From NCBI GenBank assembly GCA_050084515.1, contig CM114271.1, positions 31,496,001 to 31,560,000 of the forward strand: a stretch of DNA of 64,000 bases, given 5' to 3'. The translations under genes and the position numbers were made by a program. How positions within the stretch are numbered: the stretch's first letter is position 1; the number at the start of each line of letters is the position of its first letter. Below, one piece after another: positions 48,089 to 59,190 of this stretch. Source of the stretch: Blasia pusilla. Lineage: Eukaryota > Marchantiophyta > Marchantiopsida > Blasiales. The notes under the pieces were generated by a model. That model was not told the DNA's origin. It did not search any database and saw nothing but the letters and a program-made list of their open reading frames with translations.

Positions 48089-48418
48089 TGTGACGTCTTT
48101 CAGGATAGATCGGCGAGATCTACTAGAGCGCCTTTGGAGATACTAGAAGATAGCCTCAGGAGGTCAAGGATGACATGTTGAGGCCGCAGGTAACTTGCGA
48201 GAGCAGTTTCCCCTTCGTTTTGGCTCATTTGGAGCCATATTGAGGAACTTACTATTTTGGGTAAGTTATTATTTTTGGTATAGTTGAATTTCTACTTTGG
48301 GAAGTGGCCCTTGACCCGCTACAACACGTCAAGAGCCAAGGAGGTGATCTGCGAGCACATGTTACCGAGGAGAGAGCTTGGGAGAGGGAAGGGGATATAC
48401 CTCCAAGAGAGAGAGAGT
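48089..48418 (-). repeat. Partial repeat H, copy 3 (3' part only)
   Basis: The minus strand matches the right part of H: GAGGTATA, CCTCCTTGGCTCTTGAC, GGTCAAGGGCCACTT, ending with GACGTCACA. It directly abuts the 3' end of retroelement copy B at a (GA)n run. Copy B thus stands next to H in the same relative orientation as copy C does. Confidence 0.75.
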
Positions 48419-48729
48419 TGTCATGCACATACACATCGCTACACAACATACATCACTGTCACTGAACACACACACAAACACTCACGATCCCATGCTCACT
48501 TATGGCATACAAACAACGAAACAAGAAGTTACAAAATATCTCCAATCGCCCCTCTAGCTAGTGGTTAGGTCTCTCTAACTCCAGATAGCCATCTATCCCT
48601 ACCTACCATGACATACATCTCTCGAACGCTAAGAGCAAGAAGGCCGGGTGCTCGTGTGGCCCCATCGTTAGTCGCCTTCTTGTCATCCATGTCAGAGACA
48701 CAAGTCGGAATGTAGAAGTACCTACTCTA

Positions 48730-48867
48730 TGTACATCTAGGACACATCCATCGTCCCTGAGGAACCCTAGTGAGAGGTGGCATCAAACATGCCATATACC
48801 ATCCTCTCGAACATCCATCACAGACTAGCATAGTGGCTGCATCACGGGCTGAACCACACAACATACA
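48730..48867 (-). pseudogene. PHD finger, copy B
   Basis: Directly after a TGA stop that ends the integrase frame, the same frame continues as CMLCGSARDAATMLVCDGC, then GWYMAC, then RWMCPRC. This is the C4HC3 pattern of PHD zinc fingers, with the zinc-binding His replaced by Tyr in this copy. It matches the intact PHD of copy C residue by residue. A single codon change would explain the stop. Confidence 0.8.
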
Positions 48868-50064
48868 TCATAAGCATGCAGGAACTATTGCTAAGCTTGG
48901 ATCAACTATCTCGTCAATGTTCGGAAGGTGATACGACGTACAGCTCAATGTATCCCGATGGTGCGCAATTGCCAAGTTCTCAAACGCCATGGGCATCACT
49001 CTCCGAAAAAATTCAGCCCTCTGAGAATATGCTCGTATCCATACATCACGGTCATCAAGGTTCAACACCTCACCAACATCTCGACGAATGGCCGCACGTA
49101 AATCTAGCTCTCGGCCATACAAAAGCAAGTACGGTGAGAAAGACGCTAAGGATGCCCGCCTGATGAATCTATATCCCATCACCAACCATAGATATTGTAG
49201 GTCCCAATCTCCTAGGTGATCTCTCTGCAAGCCATATTTGCGTAGTCCTCTCTTCATCGTCTGCACAACCCGCTCCGCTTGTCCATCTGCCTTAGGATGA
49301 TCCCGCGAAGTAGTGCGATGGTCGATCAGTGCCTGACCACACAAGGCTTGAAACTCCCCATGGAACTATGTACCCTGGTCTGTCAACACCTCAGCTGGTG
49401 CGCCGTAATGACTCAGCACTCGATCTAGGAAGGCATACACTATTCCCTCACTTGCTTTTTCAGGCAATGCAACCAACTCTATCCACTTCGAGAAGTGCTC
49501 GACCATCACCAACACATAACAACTATGGCGCTCCGTCAAAGGCAAAGGTCCTGCAAAATCCAAACTTCATCTATAACCTAAACCCATGATCAGGAGTGGA
49601 TGCAAATGTGGAGTCGGAAAATTGAACAATGCTCAGACTTGATCACACACCATGCTTATGAAAACTAACAACTAAACGTTAGTCTGCATGCCTCGCCACC
49701 AATACTGAATCTGAAGCAAGCTGTACATCCGCTTCACTCCAAAATGAACCAACTCCTCGTGAACATGATGCACCAAACGTGCTCTCTGCGAAGGATGAGG
49801 CACTACATGCACTCTACCATTCTCCCACACTCGCAACACATGTGTCCCCTCCCACCAAAACCGTCTGGCTCGCTGTAGGATCCGATCCCGGTCTCTAGCA
49901 CCCACCGTGCTTGCGACGCTGCCAGTACGCAGGTACTCCAAGATCACTCCATCGTCGTGAATGTCTCGGCCACCTGTGGTCTCCTCACCCGCCTCTAGAT
50001 CTAAGGACTCTCCATCAGACCTCGCCATCAAAGTCTCAGAAATTTGGCTCCCCATAGCCAACAA
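48868..50064 (-). pseudogene. Integrase, copy B
   Basis: Minus-strand blocks are HHVHEELVHFGVKRM (HHCC zinc-binding half), MDFAGPLPLTERH (first catalytic Asp), YGAPAEVLTDQGT (second Asp) and DHPKADGQAERVVQTMKRG (catalytic Glu). These are the D,D(35)E residues of Ty3/gypsy integrase. Relative to copy C about 85 residues are deleted between RDTLS and HLPN. That segment would hold the GPY/F-like module before the PHD finger. Confidence 0.8.
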
Positions 50065-51445
50065 GCCTAAATAGGCTCACTCTTGGCACCAACTCCTCAT
50101 CACTCTCACCATGCCAACGAGCTCCTGTCGCATCTCGCTGAATCGAGCATGGATTACGGCTCAAACCATCTGCATCCTGGTTTAGCGTCCCAGGTCCATG
50201 CACCACCTGGAAGTCATACTCCTGCAACAAAAGAGCCCACCTTGCAAGCTTCCTTGTAAGCTTGTCGGACTCCATCAATCACTTAAGTGGCTGATGATCA
50301 ATAATGATGGTAAAGGGATTCTTGAATACATAACACATGAAATGTGCGACAGCCCACACTACAGCCAAGCACTCACTCTCATACGAGCTATACTTTGCCT
50401 CTACAACGTTGTTTGAGCGACTAGCATAAGCCACCATGAACTCTCTACCATCATCGTCATGCTGGGTGAGCACGACTCCAAGCCCCAACATGCTCCAATT
50501 GGTATGCAACTGGAAAGAACGCCCCCTGATCGATCTTCTCAATATGGGCGTGGACGTCAATTTTTCCTTGAGCATCTGAAATGCTCTCCTTGTTTCAGTT
50601 CGATTGCGAAGACACTTCTGATCCACCTTGGTCATCAAGGTGAGCGGCTTCGCAATCGAACTGAAACCTTTGACGTACCGTCAATAGAAGTTCGCCAATC
50701 CCATGAATGCACAAACTCGACTCATATCTATAGGGCGTGGAATGCATGAAATAGCCTCTACTTTTGTTTGTTGCACACCAAGGCCTTGAGGGTATATTGT
50801 ATGACCCAAGGACTCAATCTTGTCGTAGAAGAACTTGCACTTTCCTGGATGTAGCTTCAGCCTATGTAACTGCAATCGTCGAAACACCTCCTCTAGATGT
50901 CGCTCATGCTCCTCAACCGTGGTGCTAAAGACTACAATGTCATCAATATAACACCTAGAAAAATCCAGACCTGCCAAGATACTATCCATGATCCTCTCGA
51001 ACTCAGCCGGGGCATTCTTTAACCCGAATGGTAAGAACCGCCACTAGTACAAACAATCCTTCCCGTGAGGATCGATGCCCCAAAATGCCATCTTCTGCGT
51101 GTCCTCTAATATGATATGTAGCTGATGGTATCCGGCTCGCAAATCCAATGAAGTGAAGAAATTTGCATGCCCAATCGCATCAAAGATCTCTTCAAGGGTG
51201 GGCATGGCATACCTATCGGACTTTGTCCGCCGATTGATAGGTCGGTAATCTCCATACATTCTTCTATCCGTCTAGTTGTCATGCACATCCTTCTTGGCGG
51301 GCATGACAGTGGCAGATGCATACTCTCCATGCGACATCTCCACTACTCTTGCGCCAACCAAGTCTTGGCTCCTACTCTAAATCAGAGCTTTCTCCATGTC
51401 ACTATACCTGTAGGGTCGTCGAAAGATCGGCGTGTCACTCGATAA
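50036..51445 (-). pseudogene. Reverse transcriptase and RNase H, copy B
   Basis: RT motifs on the minus strand are MYGDYRPINRRTKSDRYAMP, TSLDLRAGYHQL (first catalytic Asp), RFLPFGLKNAP and CYIDDIVVFS (YIDD box), then the thumb segment LHRLKLHPGKCKF. RNase H follows with FQLHTNWSMLGLG, YASRSNN, YSSYESECLAVVWA and IIDHQPLK. The catalytic Asp at the start of RNase H (TD in copy C) is Asn here (HTNWS). The frame is interrupted at several points. This assigns the element to Ty3/gypsy. Confidence 0.85.
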
Positions 51446-51884
51446 CTCAATGCGGATCCATGGACCCTTCAGCGTACCTAAATCATGCATACTAAATGCA
51501 AAAAACTCCTATAACTCCTAAGGAATTGGTGTATCCGGCGCAACTCTCCTTCGTCAACTTAGGGTTCATATCTGGCTCCCAAGTCTCCATCGTGACTACG
51601 GTAGGACTCTCCGGCGCGGGTGTGAGTGGTTGCTATGGTGCAACCCCGTCTCGGACAACAAAACTCTCATCTCCACGTGCAGTACCCGGAACCACACTCA
51701 ATGCTATGGCTATCATCTCCTGTCATACCTGCAAAACATCCCAAGAAGTCTAAGGATGTCTCTCCCGATCACCCTTGGTGTGTCGATCTCCTTGGATCTC
51801 ACCCCCAGCCATTGTCTCAACCGTCTCAGTAGGCATGGGGCTAACCAATGCAACATCTATGATCTGTTGCATCCTCAAACGACG

Positions 51885-52935
51885 TTACTCATCTGCGCCT
51901 AAGCTTAAAATCCATGTCAAGCAGTTCAGGTCCATTGCCTGACCCAAGCAATGACGTCGCGATGCTTCTGATAGTGATGGTACTGCCGTTACTCCTGTGG
52001 AAAATCCCATCGCTTGCTCTCGCTCATCGACATTGGGCTCCACCAACCTCTTTATCTGGTCATCCCAAACCAAGCGAGGTCCGCCCTCCTTGAATGCATA
52101 GGAAGCGGGAAAACTTATGAATGTGGGAAAGGCTGCCCGTGGCATGCCAATCCTGTTGACCATAGTCAACGGCTGTCGATCATAATGCCTCACTGCCTGT
52201 GATCGACGACATGGATCTAGAATAGAATCCACCAACAAATCAGAGGGGCACTCCACTCTAGCATACGCCCTCTGCAAGACCTCATGTAGGACCAAGTTAG
52301 TCCACCACATGCAAATGCGCGCGGTGTGCTCTAGAATCTACACTTGACGCATCCAAAAACACTGCCGGGCCGATCCATGCGTGCACCTGATGTGCACTTG
52401 TCACCACGTGGGACCTCAAATCGTCCAAAATTGGCACATTCTCCAGAATGTATGTTGGAGAACGAGATTGAAGCTCCTGCAAGTGTCGCAAAATCCGCAT
52501 CATCTCCCAAAACAACTTCGACCGAGAGTCAGCTAATCCGCTACCCGGTCCAGCACTCGACTGGCCCTGACATGGCCAACCAGCAATGACCAAGTCTATG
52601 GTCCCTACCCGCTCCAAGTCCTTTGCCCCCACCAATGAAATGCCCCTCGGTAGGGAACTCTGGTAATCCTGAATGGCGGACGCAGACAACAAGTCGGGAA
52701 AACGAAGGCGTAACTGTGCCACATGGTGAAGTGAAGGGCATCTTGCAACATCATCAATCTCCACATACAAGTACTGCTGCACGCGCACTCCAGCCTGCAA
52801 AATAGCAGCTAACCCTTGGATGCACCACGCAATCGGGGTGGTGTCCAAAGGGGTCATAGCAACACTCCTGGCTACCTGGGGTTCTTTTGACCCATCACAC
52901 TCTAGTGCAAACGTCTCACTCCACGCGGTCTGCAC
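51885..52935 (-). pseudogene. C5-cytosine DNA methyltransferase domain of copy B
   Basis: The best-preserved catalytic core of the three copies. LVIAGWPCQGQSSAG carries the motif IV Pro-Cys (Cys codon 52,570-52,572). It continues SRSKLFWEMMRILRHLQ, then YILENVPIL (motif VI Glu-Asn-Val), then an AHRA...WWTN motif VIII, and EREQAMGFSTG ... RRHCLGQAMDLNC (IX/X). The motif I VLDLFGG part has been deleted (IAWCIQ joins GLAAILQAG). A frameshift separates the two main blocks near 52,305. Motif order and the RxxxLG end resemble DNMT3-type enzymes. It lies between protease and RT. Confidence 0.88.
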
Positions 52936-53399
52936 ATGCTCAATGGCTGAGCGTCAAAGCTCCTCAGTCGAGCCCAAAAGTGGCCTCTCTCTTCCATGGA
53001 CTGATGCGGCTACCATGACACTCCTCTCCATGGAAATGTCACAAACGGGAGTATCCTCTGCATGGACATGTCCCTCAATCAAATCACTAGCCCAAGTGAT
53101 GGCACTGCTAAATGCTGCTAAGGTCGCCATCTCTCCTCGTCGTCGCTCGATCACTGCACCTGTGAATCAAACGGGTAATAAGCTAAGGTGCCCATCACCT
53201 GGTCTGTATGATGCTGAATCCTCCCAGTAATCCAGGAAAAACCCCATCGGGTATAACACTGCTCCACCAACCAAGACGTTGTACGACTCTACATCAGTCA
53301 CTATCGCCTAGGGGACTCATCTGTAGGATGTCCCGAGCGAATCCTCACCACGACCTCCTCTCGTGTGATATACTGTGTGGTACTCACTACACCCAAGGA

Positions 53400-53911
53400 T
53401 GTCTGTATCCACAATGGACAACGCTCCACATCGGCTCTCGTCAAGCTCAATCCTCTGAATGACGCTTTCCCCAACATCAAGGGTCCAACAAGACGCGCTG
53501 CGAACTAAAAGCTCTACCTTCTAGACTCACCAACTGGAAAACCTATCCCCAGTTATCCAGTAACACAACACGAGGAGAAGCCATGGTACGCTCTATCGTG
53601 GGTCTAGCAGACATCTCCACCATCCTAACAGCCGCAGCCTGCCATGAATCTGACGTGGACGGCCTGAGCATCCGCTCCAAGGGCAGGTCCATCACCTCCT
53701 CTGCAATCACCTATGAACGTGATGCAAGAACTCCAACTTCACGCTCACATAGCATAGCGTCCAGCCGAAACACCTTAGCGGGCGTACCTCCCAATGTCAT
53801 AACATCAGAAGCAAAAAATAGCGGAGCACGGTACACCATTGTGGCCGCCCCCAACATCATATTCGACACATGCTCCTCCTGAGCATCAACAATAGGAGTC
53901 ATCGCACTCAT
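53400..53911 (-). pseudogene. Protease region, copy B (active site deleted)
   Basis: The minus strand keeps the segment before the protease (MSAMTPIVDAQEEHVS, LAVERMLRP-like and SDSWQAAAVRM) and ends RVLLD. The SGGQSL stretch of copy A is missing and the frame shifts. The catalytic Asp-Ser-Gly is therefore lost here. Confidence 0.6.
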
Positions 53912-54402
53912 TTATTCCATTCTCCTCCGTGCCTGCACACCAATAACATCATAAACTCTTCGGGAACTCTGATCAAGACCCGTCGATGGGGTCCTCATCG
54001 CCTCGGACAATGTCAAAGACTGAGGAAGCCTAGACTATTTCTTAGCTTCCCCTCGTTGTGGATCCAACTATGCCACTGCTCCATGCGTCACAACAGCGGG
54101 GGCCTCCATCTGGACAACCCCGCACATCCAACTAAGATCCTCCATATCTCTGGCTGCTCCATATGATGTCGATGCCACGGATCCGGCATCGGGTAATCTC
54201 AATGCCATAGTTGCAATCTGATCTTGTAGCTGCTGTATTTGAGCAGCCATCCCAGCCTCACGCCCGGAATCTCCCTCGATGCGTCTAGGGATTGGAACTC
54301 TACCTCCTCCACGGGCAGCTCCACCACCCTGTCGGGCAGCTCTAGCTCCTTGCCCCCCAATAGAACCACTTGGTGCACGATCTCTAGGCCCACCCCAACC
54401 GG

Positions 54403-54711
54403 CTAGTCGCTCTGGTGCCCTCTCTGGCCCTCGGTCCGGAGTAACTCAGGGTGTAAGCTGAAACACCTCGCGCATGTATGACCATACCTTTGATAATAGT
54501 CACATTGATAACCTCTTGGTGCAGCACCATCTCCTCCTCCATGCTGAGGCACACGTCCATGACCCTGACGAGTGCAATCACATAGATTATGGGTTCCATC
54601 ACATGACCAACAAGTAATCATAGGCGGCTGCTGCTGAGCTGCATATGAAGACACAAGTCTTTGTGGCACGGCCTCTTGGTATCCTCCCTGAGCTCGTGGT
54701 GCCACATTCAA
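54403..54711 (-). pseudogene. Gag nucleocapsid zinc knuckles, copy B
   Basis: The minus strand encodes CWSCDGTHNLCDC and, after a GHGRVPQHGGGD linker, CDYYQRYGHTCARC. These are CCHC-type RNA-binding knuckles that match copy A. The second knuckle lost its second Cys (CDYY, CDYC in copy A). Confidence 0.7.
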
Positions 54712-54784
54712 CCTATCTCGGAGTCCACGTTGCTACACTCGTGGTGCAGACACGATTGTCTGCACCACCAGTGCAGCAACCCGA

Positions 54785-55615
54785 TAGTGATCCACCGTAC
54801 ATATTGATTGGTCCTATCACTTGGGCGTACGAGATGGACGACCGGGCTAGAGGACTGCGTAGGTTTTTGGGTGCTCTAGGCACTATAGAGCTACATGACT
54901 TCATTTCCGAGTTTAGGAGTTGGTGTGACTCACAGCGGGCTAGGAAATGTAGAGAGTTCAACCCGTTTACAACATGGAACGGTATGTTCCAGCATGTAGA
55001 GGGGGCGCCCATGGACGATTACCATAAGTTCTCCCACAGATATGCCCAAGAGATTGAGGCATGGCGACTCTACTATGACCCACACTATATGTCATGGACG
55101 GAGCCGTTCCTTGATGAGGAGGTGGAGTCAGGAGAGGCTACTTCCTCTTCCACTAGTGATGTTTTAGGAGGGGTCACTCGCACTGGAGCAATTGCACCAT
55201 CTGGTCGGGTTTGTCCCAGGTTCAACCCCGTGGTTGATTTCTTCTTCCAGGAGAGGAAGTAGCCTCTCCTGACTCCTCCTCCTCATCAAGGAACGGCTCC
55301 GTCCATGACATATAGTGTGGGTCATAGTAGAGTCGCCATGCCTCAATCTCTTGGGCATATCTGTGGGAGAACTTATGGTAATCGTCCATGGGCGCCCCCT
55401 CTACATGCTGGAACATACCGTTCCATGTTGTAAACGGGTTGAACTCTCTACATTTCCTAGCCCGCTGTGAGTCACACCAACTCCTAAACTCGGAAATGAA
55501 GTCATGTAGCTCTATAGTGCCTAGAGCACCCAAAAACCTACGCAGTCCTCTAGCCCGGTCGTCCATCTCGTACGCCCAAGTGATAGGACCACTCAATATG
55601 TACGGTGGATCACTA
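54785..55615. repeat. Large inverted repeat of gag sequence, 364-bp arms
   Basis: 54,785-55,148 is an inverted copy of 55,252-55,615, with a 103-bp spacer and no indels. I find only two mismatches inside the arms (a T/G near 54,807 and a T/A near 55,123). The plus-strand copy of the gag ORF is therefore a duplicate of the minus-strand gag. Near identity implies a recent event or gene conversion. Transcription through it would give a long double-stranded RNA. Confidence 0.9.
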
Positions 55616-55797
55616 CCACACTCCTCTACACGCTCCCCCTGGTCTAAAGACGACATAGAAGGAGATGAAGGTGGTCTCTCACGTGGATACCTTCGAAACC
55701 TCGTACCACTCCTGGTAAACCCTCCAAAGCTACTCTCAGGTCCACTATCTCGCCTCTCAAAATCCCGAAAGGACGCCGTGATGGGCCTCGTGCCCAT
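55222..55797 (-). CDS. Gag capsid-like region, copy B
   Basis: A 191-residue minus-strand frame. The first 60 residues are Arg/Ser/Pro-rich. The rest (WAYEMDDRARGLRRFLGALG, ELHDFISEFRSWCD, FNPFTTWNGMFQHVEGAP) resembles retrotransposon gag of plant Ty3/gypsy elements (W...F...Y.....W). Its upstream position to the zinc knuckles agrees. It is open here but cannot reach the knuckles in frame because of the inverted duplication. Confidence 0.65.
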   Translation of the reverse strand: MGTRPITASFRDFERRDSGPESSFGGFTRSGTRFRRYPRERPPSSPSMSSLDQGERVEECGSDPPYILSGPITWAYEMDDRARGLRRFLGALGTIELHDFISEFRSWCDSQRARKCREFNPFTTWNGMFQHVEGAPMDDYHKFSHRYAQEIEAWRLYYDPHYMSWTEPFLDEEEESGEATSSPGRRNQPRG

Positions 55798-56437
55798 CTC
55801 ACATGATCACTCTCAATCTCGAAAGTAATCCCTCAATCACTAAAACTAAATTTGCGGCACTCAATTTACACTCTCTTACCGAGACATGTGCTGTGCGGCA
55901 ACAAGCGGCGTGGTGTGGCAATCGGCTATCATCCTATCATCTCATGAAAAAGACATACCCTCAACTCTGGACATCCCACACAAATCTATGTCCCCTTAAT
56001 CCATACATCAATGATGCTCTAAGCATCTGCACGAAACCCAATATCCTCAAATAACTGCCAAATACCCGTAATTCCCTCACACTTGCAGGGTAAGAGACCA
56101 GAATGGGTAACCTGACAATAATGTGGATGTCGCTCCTCAAAAACTACAATCTCTACCCCAACTCGGTCGCGAAAACAACTCCTCCAATCAGCAAGTCGTA
56201 CTTCTCTCGTACTGAGACTCCTCAAACCTCCTCGATGCGCGGTGCAGGTCTAGCGGTCCGGTGCGGCACTGGCGGCACGGAATGGCTATAAACGGCACGG
56301 CACTCGGGAATGGGGTGCGGAACTCGGCAACATGCCCTCCTCAATCAGAAATTCACACGCCCTGCTCCTAAGTGAAGGAACGGCTCCGCGATCGAGATGG
56401 TGCGGTGCGGCAATCAGCGGCACATTGCGGCTACGGA
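55798..56437. other. Probable 5' part of copy B; boundary unclear
   Basis: Between gag of copy B and the H repeat. The stretch near 56,096-56,140 (GACCAGAATGGGTAACCTGA) matches copy A at about 3,001, so it belongs to the retroelement family. A minus-strand frame (56,019-56,225) is open but unrecognised. GC-rich CGGCAC runs follow at 56,270-56,430. I could not locate the 5' terminus of copy B. Confidence 0.45.
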
Positions 56438-57372
56438 TGTCACGACAGAGTACTCGATCGTCGTCGAGCGGCTACCAATCACAACATATTAGCATGAAAT
56501 GAAAACTCAAACACCATAACCCGAGGTCACCTATCATCAGTGGTTGATGACGAAAATTTGATGACGGTGGCGGCCAAAAAATATGAGGTGGTGGTGCAAG
56601 TCAGAGAATTAACAGTTGTCGTGGAAGATCCTCCACTCTGTAATGGCGGCAATGGCAACCAAGGGTGGACAACGGCCGAACCTGGCTTTGAGTAGTGTTA
56701 GGCACCGGCGGTAGCCGATAGTGGACGGTGGACGGTGGACCGTTGATGTTTACTATGAAGGCGATGGCCGGCGGCGGCTTGGCGGGTGGTTTAGGGTTTG
56801 AACAATTTAACCCTAAAAATCGCTTAGCAATGGCAGTTTTTCAAGATTGACTATAAATTTTTGCTCGCAACTCCAAATTGTGCAGCGTCTATTGCACAAG
56901 GTGCAAAATTTGACGATCTACGACAATATCAAAAAATATTTTAAATTGGACATTCCAATAAAAACTGACAGGGATTGTCGTAAAGCCCAACGTCTCTTTC
57001 TCATACATAAAATCGTTGGAAGAAATTAGCGCGGAAGCGCTGATTTCTCCCAAAAAAAGTCTAAAACCTATGGGAGCAAATCAGCAAGCTACATGGTGCT
57101 CCCGAAAGCATCGGCATAGAGCAATCCGCCCCCATACTCAATTCCTATAAAAAATTGGGCAGCGCTTCCGCGTGCCACTCTCATGTACAAAAAATCAGCA
57201 AAACAAAACAACAAACTGGCTCGGTTCTTGCTCTGGTGAGCACTCCCATGAACCATGAAGCGGTAAACACGGTCCCCCAACCTGCACCAAACATCGAGCA
57301 ACCAGCGAGCTCCCCCATGAAGCTCTCTCACTCACTCATTCTCTCTTTGTAAAATAGATCCAATCTCTCTCA
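56438..57372 (+). repeat. Repeat H, copy 2, left part
   Basis: Starts TGTCACG at 56,438 and follows H copy 1 up to ATCCAATCTCTCTCA, where retroelement copy C begins. H resumes at 62,769. The interruption defines copy C as an insertion. Confidence 0.8.
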
Positions 57373-57543
57373 TGTCACATCTGAGTAGCCGATAGGCCGA
57401 GATCTATCGTGGATAGGGCGTAGGAGCCAGCGGACTATCTTGAGTGTAACTTTGTCCCACAGTGTCGGATGAGGTTGAGGATAGGTCCATTGTGTCAAGA
57501 ACGTCGTTTCAGACGACTTTCATATTGAGGTCTTTTACAGCCG

Positions 57544-57681
57544 GGTGACTTGTTGACCAAGTCACCTGCCCTTGGTAACCTATGCGCGCAGTTACCAAGG
57601 GAAGGGCTATTCTTAGGGTAAGAGCCTTTTGGCTCTTCCCAACCTATATAAGAGAGGAAGATGGCTTTCCTAAGCCATCTT
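57544..57681 (+). promoter_or_regulatory. Structured promoter/leader of copy C
   Basis: Four consecutive perfect stem-loops: 57,544-57,566 (9-bp stem), 57,569-57,601 (11-bp stem), 57,620-57,637 (7-bp stem) and 57,658-57,681 (10-bp stem or longer with wobble). A TATATAAG box lies at 57,645-57,652 between the third and fourth. A Pol II start about 30 bp downstream would place the fourth stem at the 5' end of the transcript. The arrangement resembles an LTR U3/R region. Confidence 0.7.
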
Positions 57682-57823
57682 TCTCATGTTGGGCCGTTGG
57701 AGCACCTCCCTTGTATGTGTGTGAGCTAGGATTAGGGTGCTAGCGTCTGGATTCCTTGATAGCACAGGGTGGACGAGGCTCGATATGCTGATGTAGATTG
57801 AGGAGTGGAGTTTTAGGCCGGGT

Positions 57824-59190
57824 GTGCCGTTTTTACTATTCTTTATTTCTAGGTCAGGTGACGGTCGGATGAGTCAGTTATCCGTGCAGTTTGCGGGACG
57901 AGGTGGTCGATCACGAGGCGAGTCTGTGACCACGTTGGCGGCTTTCACAGGTAGTGTTAGCTGGCCAGGAGAGTTGTTGGAGGGGAACGCACATGCGGAG
58001 GATGTCCCAGTAGCGGATAGTCCCACGGAGAGACAGGCCATGGCGGGTGTCTCTTCCCATGTTAGCGATGCCTCTTCACCATTATGGGGTACGACTCGAG
58101 AGCTACAGAGAAGTGCCGACGACCTCGTGAGGCAGGCGTGGAGTCATGTTTTTATCCCAGAGCAGCGAGAGTCACGTGGCGATCGGGCTCTTGGAATGGA
58201 GACGATGACTCCACTAGATATCACACCTGTTGTGTGGCAGTTCCCAGAGGAGGGTGTTAGATCTCTTCGGAGGGATTAGCACCGGATTGGCGGCCATATT
58301 GCAGGCGGGCATACGGGTGCATCAGTACCTTTATGTGGAGAGAGATGAGACCCAAGCAGTATCATTACGTCACGTGGCGAGATTGGTCCGAGGTATCCTG
58401 AGTTGTTGTTGGTATCTGCGAAGACGGGATACCAAAGATACACTACCCGCCGACATATCTTTGGTGGGGCGCAGGATCTGGATAGAGTTGGCACCATTCA
58501 TTTGGTGATTGCTTTGGATGGCCATGTCGGGTCATTCATCGGTGGCCGAGGATTTGGATTGCAGGATCCGAGGTCGGGATGTTTTGGGAGATCTTTGCGA
58601 GTAGTACGACACTTGCAGGAGAGTCGATATATTCTCCAAAGATACATTTTGGAGAACGTGCCGTTGTTGGGCGATACTCGTGCACGTGTGATGACGAGTG
58701 TACATCGGTGAGTCTGGTTGGGGGACCATTTGTGTTGTTAGATGCAGCGAGAGTTGGGTCACGTGCCCATCGCCCACGCATCGTGGTGGACAAACCTGAT
58801 GCCATCAGAAGTACCGAGTCGAGCCTATAGTGGAGTTCAGAGAGCACCACATCTCACAGTGGATGCTATTTTGGACTCAGGGCGTCGATCTCAGGTGGTG
58901 ACACGCGATGATAGACCACCGTTGGCCACGGCCAATAGGGTGGGGAGTTGAGGGAAGCCTTACCACGTTGGTGAGCTTCCCAAAGATCCCATGCCTTTCG
59001 CCGGGAGGGCAGGCATGATTTGGGATGAGGTGACCGGAGTATTGGAGGAGCCTACAGTAGATGAGCGCGAGCGCGCCATGGGGTTCACTACCGGTACTAC
59101 GGCGGTGCCAGGGATAATTGAGGCATCACAGAGATAGGTGTTGGGGCAGGCGATGGACCTCAACTGTCTCACATGGATAGTCAGCCTAGG
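57824..59190 (+). pseudogene. C5-cytosine DNA methyltransferase domain of copy C
   Basis: The linker (TTLAAFTGSVSWPGELLEG) is followed, after a frameshift, by the best motif I of the family: RVLDLFGGISTGLAAILQAG from about 58,251. Motif IV is damaged: a frame change and PCQ to PCR near 58,520. Motif VI YILENVPLL and motif VIII SRAHRPRI are clear. The C-terminal part has ERERAMGF and VLGQAMDLNCLTWI to about 59,190. Several frameshifts separate these blocks. Copies B and C are complementary in what they have lost, so the ancestral element must have carried a full methyltransferase. Confidence 0.85.

Larger units (their letters stand above)
48419..55797 (-). mobile_element. Ty3/gypsy-like DNMT retroelement, copy B (near full length, decayed)
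   Basis: The minus strand reads gag capsid-like region (55,797-55,222), zinc knuckles (54.7-54.4 kb), protease remnant (about 53.9-53.4 kb), DNMT domain (52.9-51.9 kb), RT (51.4-50.7 kb), RNase H (50.6-50.0 kb), integrase (50.1-48.9 kb) and PHD finger (48.87-48.73 kb). The 3' end at 48,419 (GACA) is shared with copy C: both finish ATGTTGTGTAGCGAT, a variable 12-nt stretch, then GACA. The 5' boundary is not determined. Frames are interrupted by stops and deletions throughout. Confidence 0.85.

Noticed and set aside
54645-55262. A 205-residue plus-strand gag ORF as a separate gene
   Set aside because: It is the mirror arm of the 364-bp inverted repeat of the minus-strand gag. The parts outside the arm show no gag similarity.
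57373-57823. 5' region of copy C as a proven LTR
   Set aside because: It has LTR-like features, but no second copy exists at the 3' end of this element or next to copy B, so I did not annotate it as an LTR.
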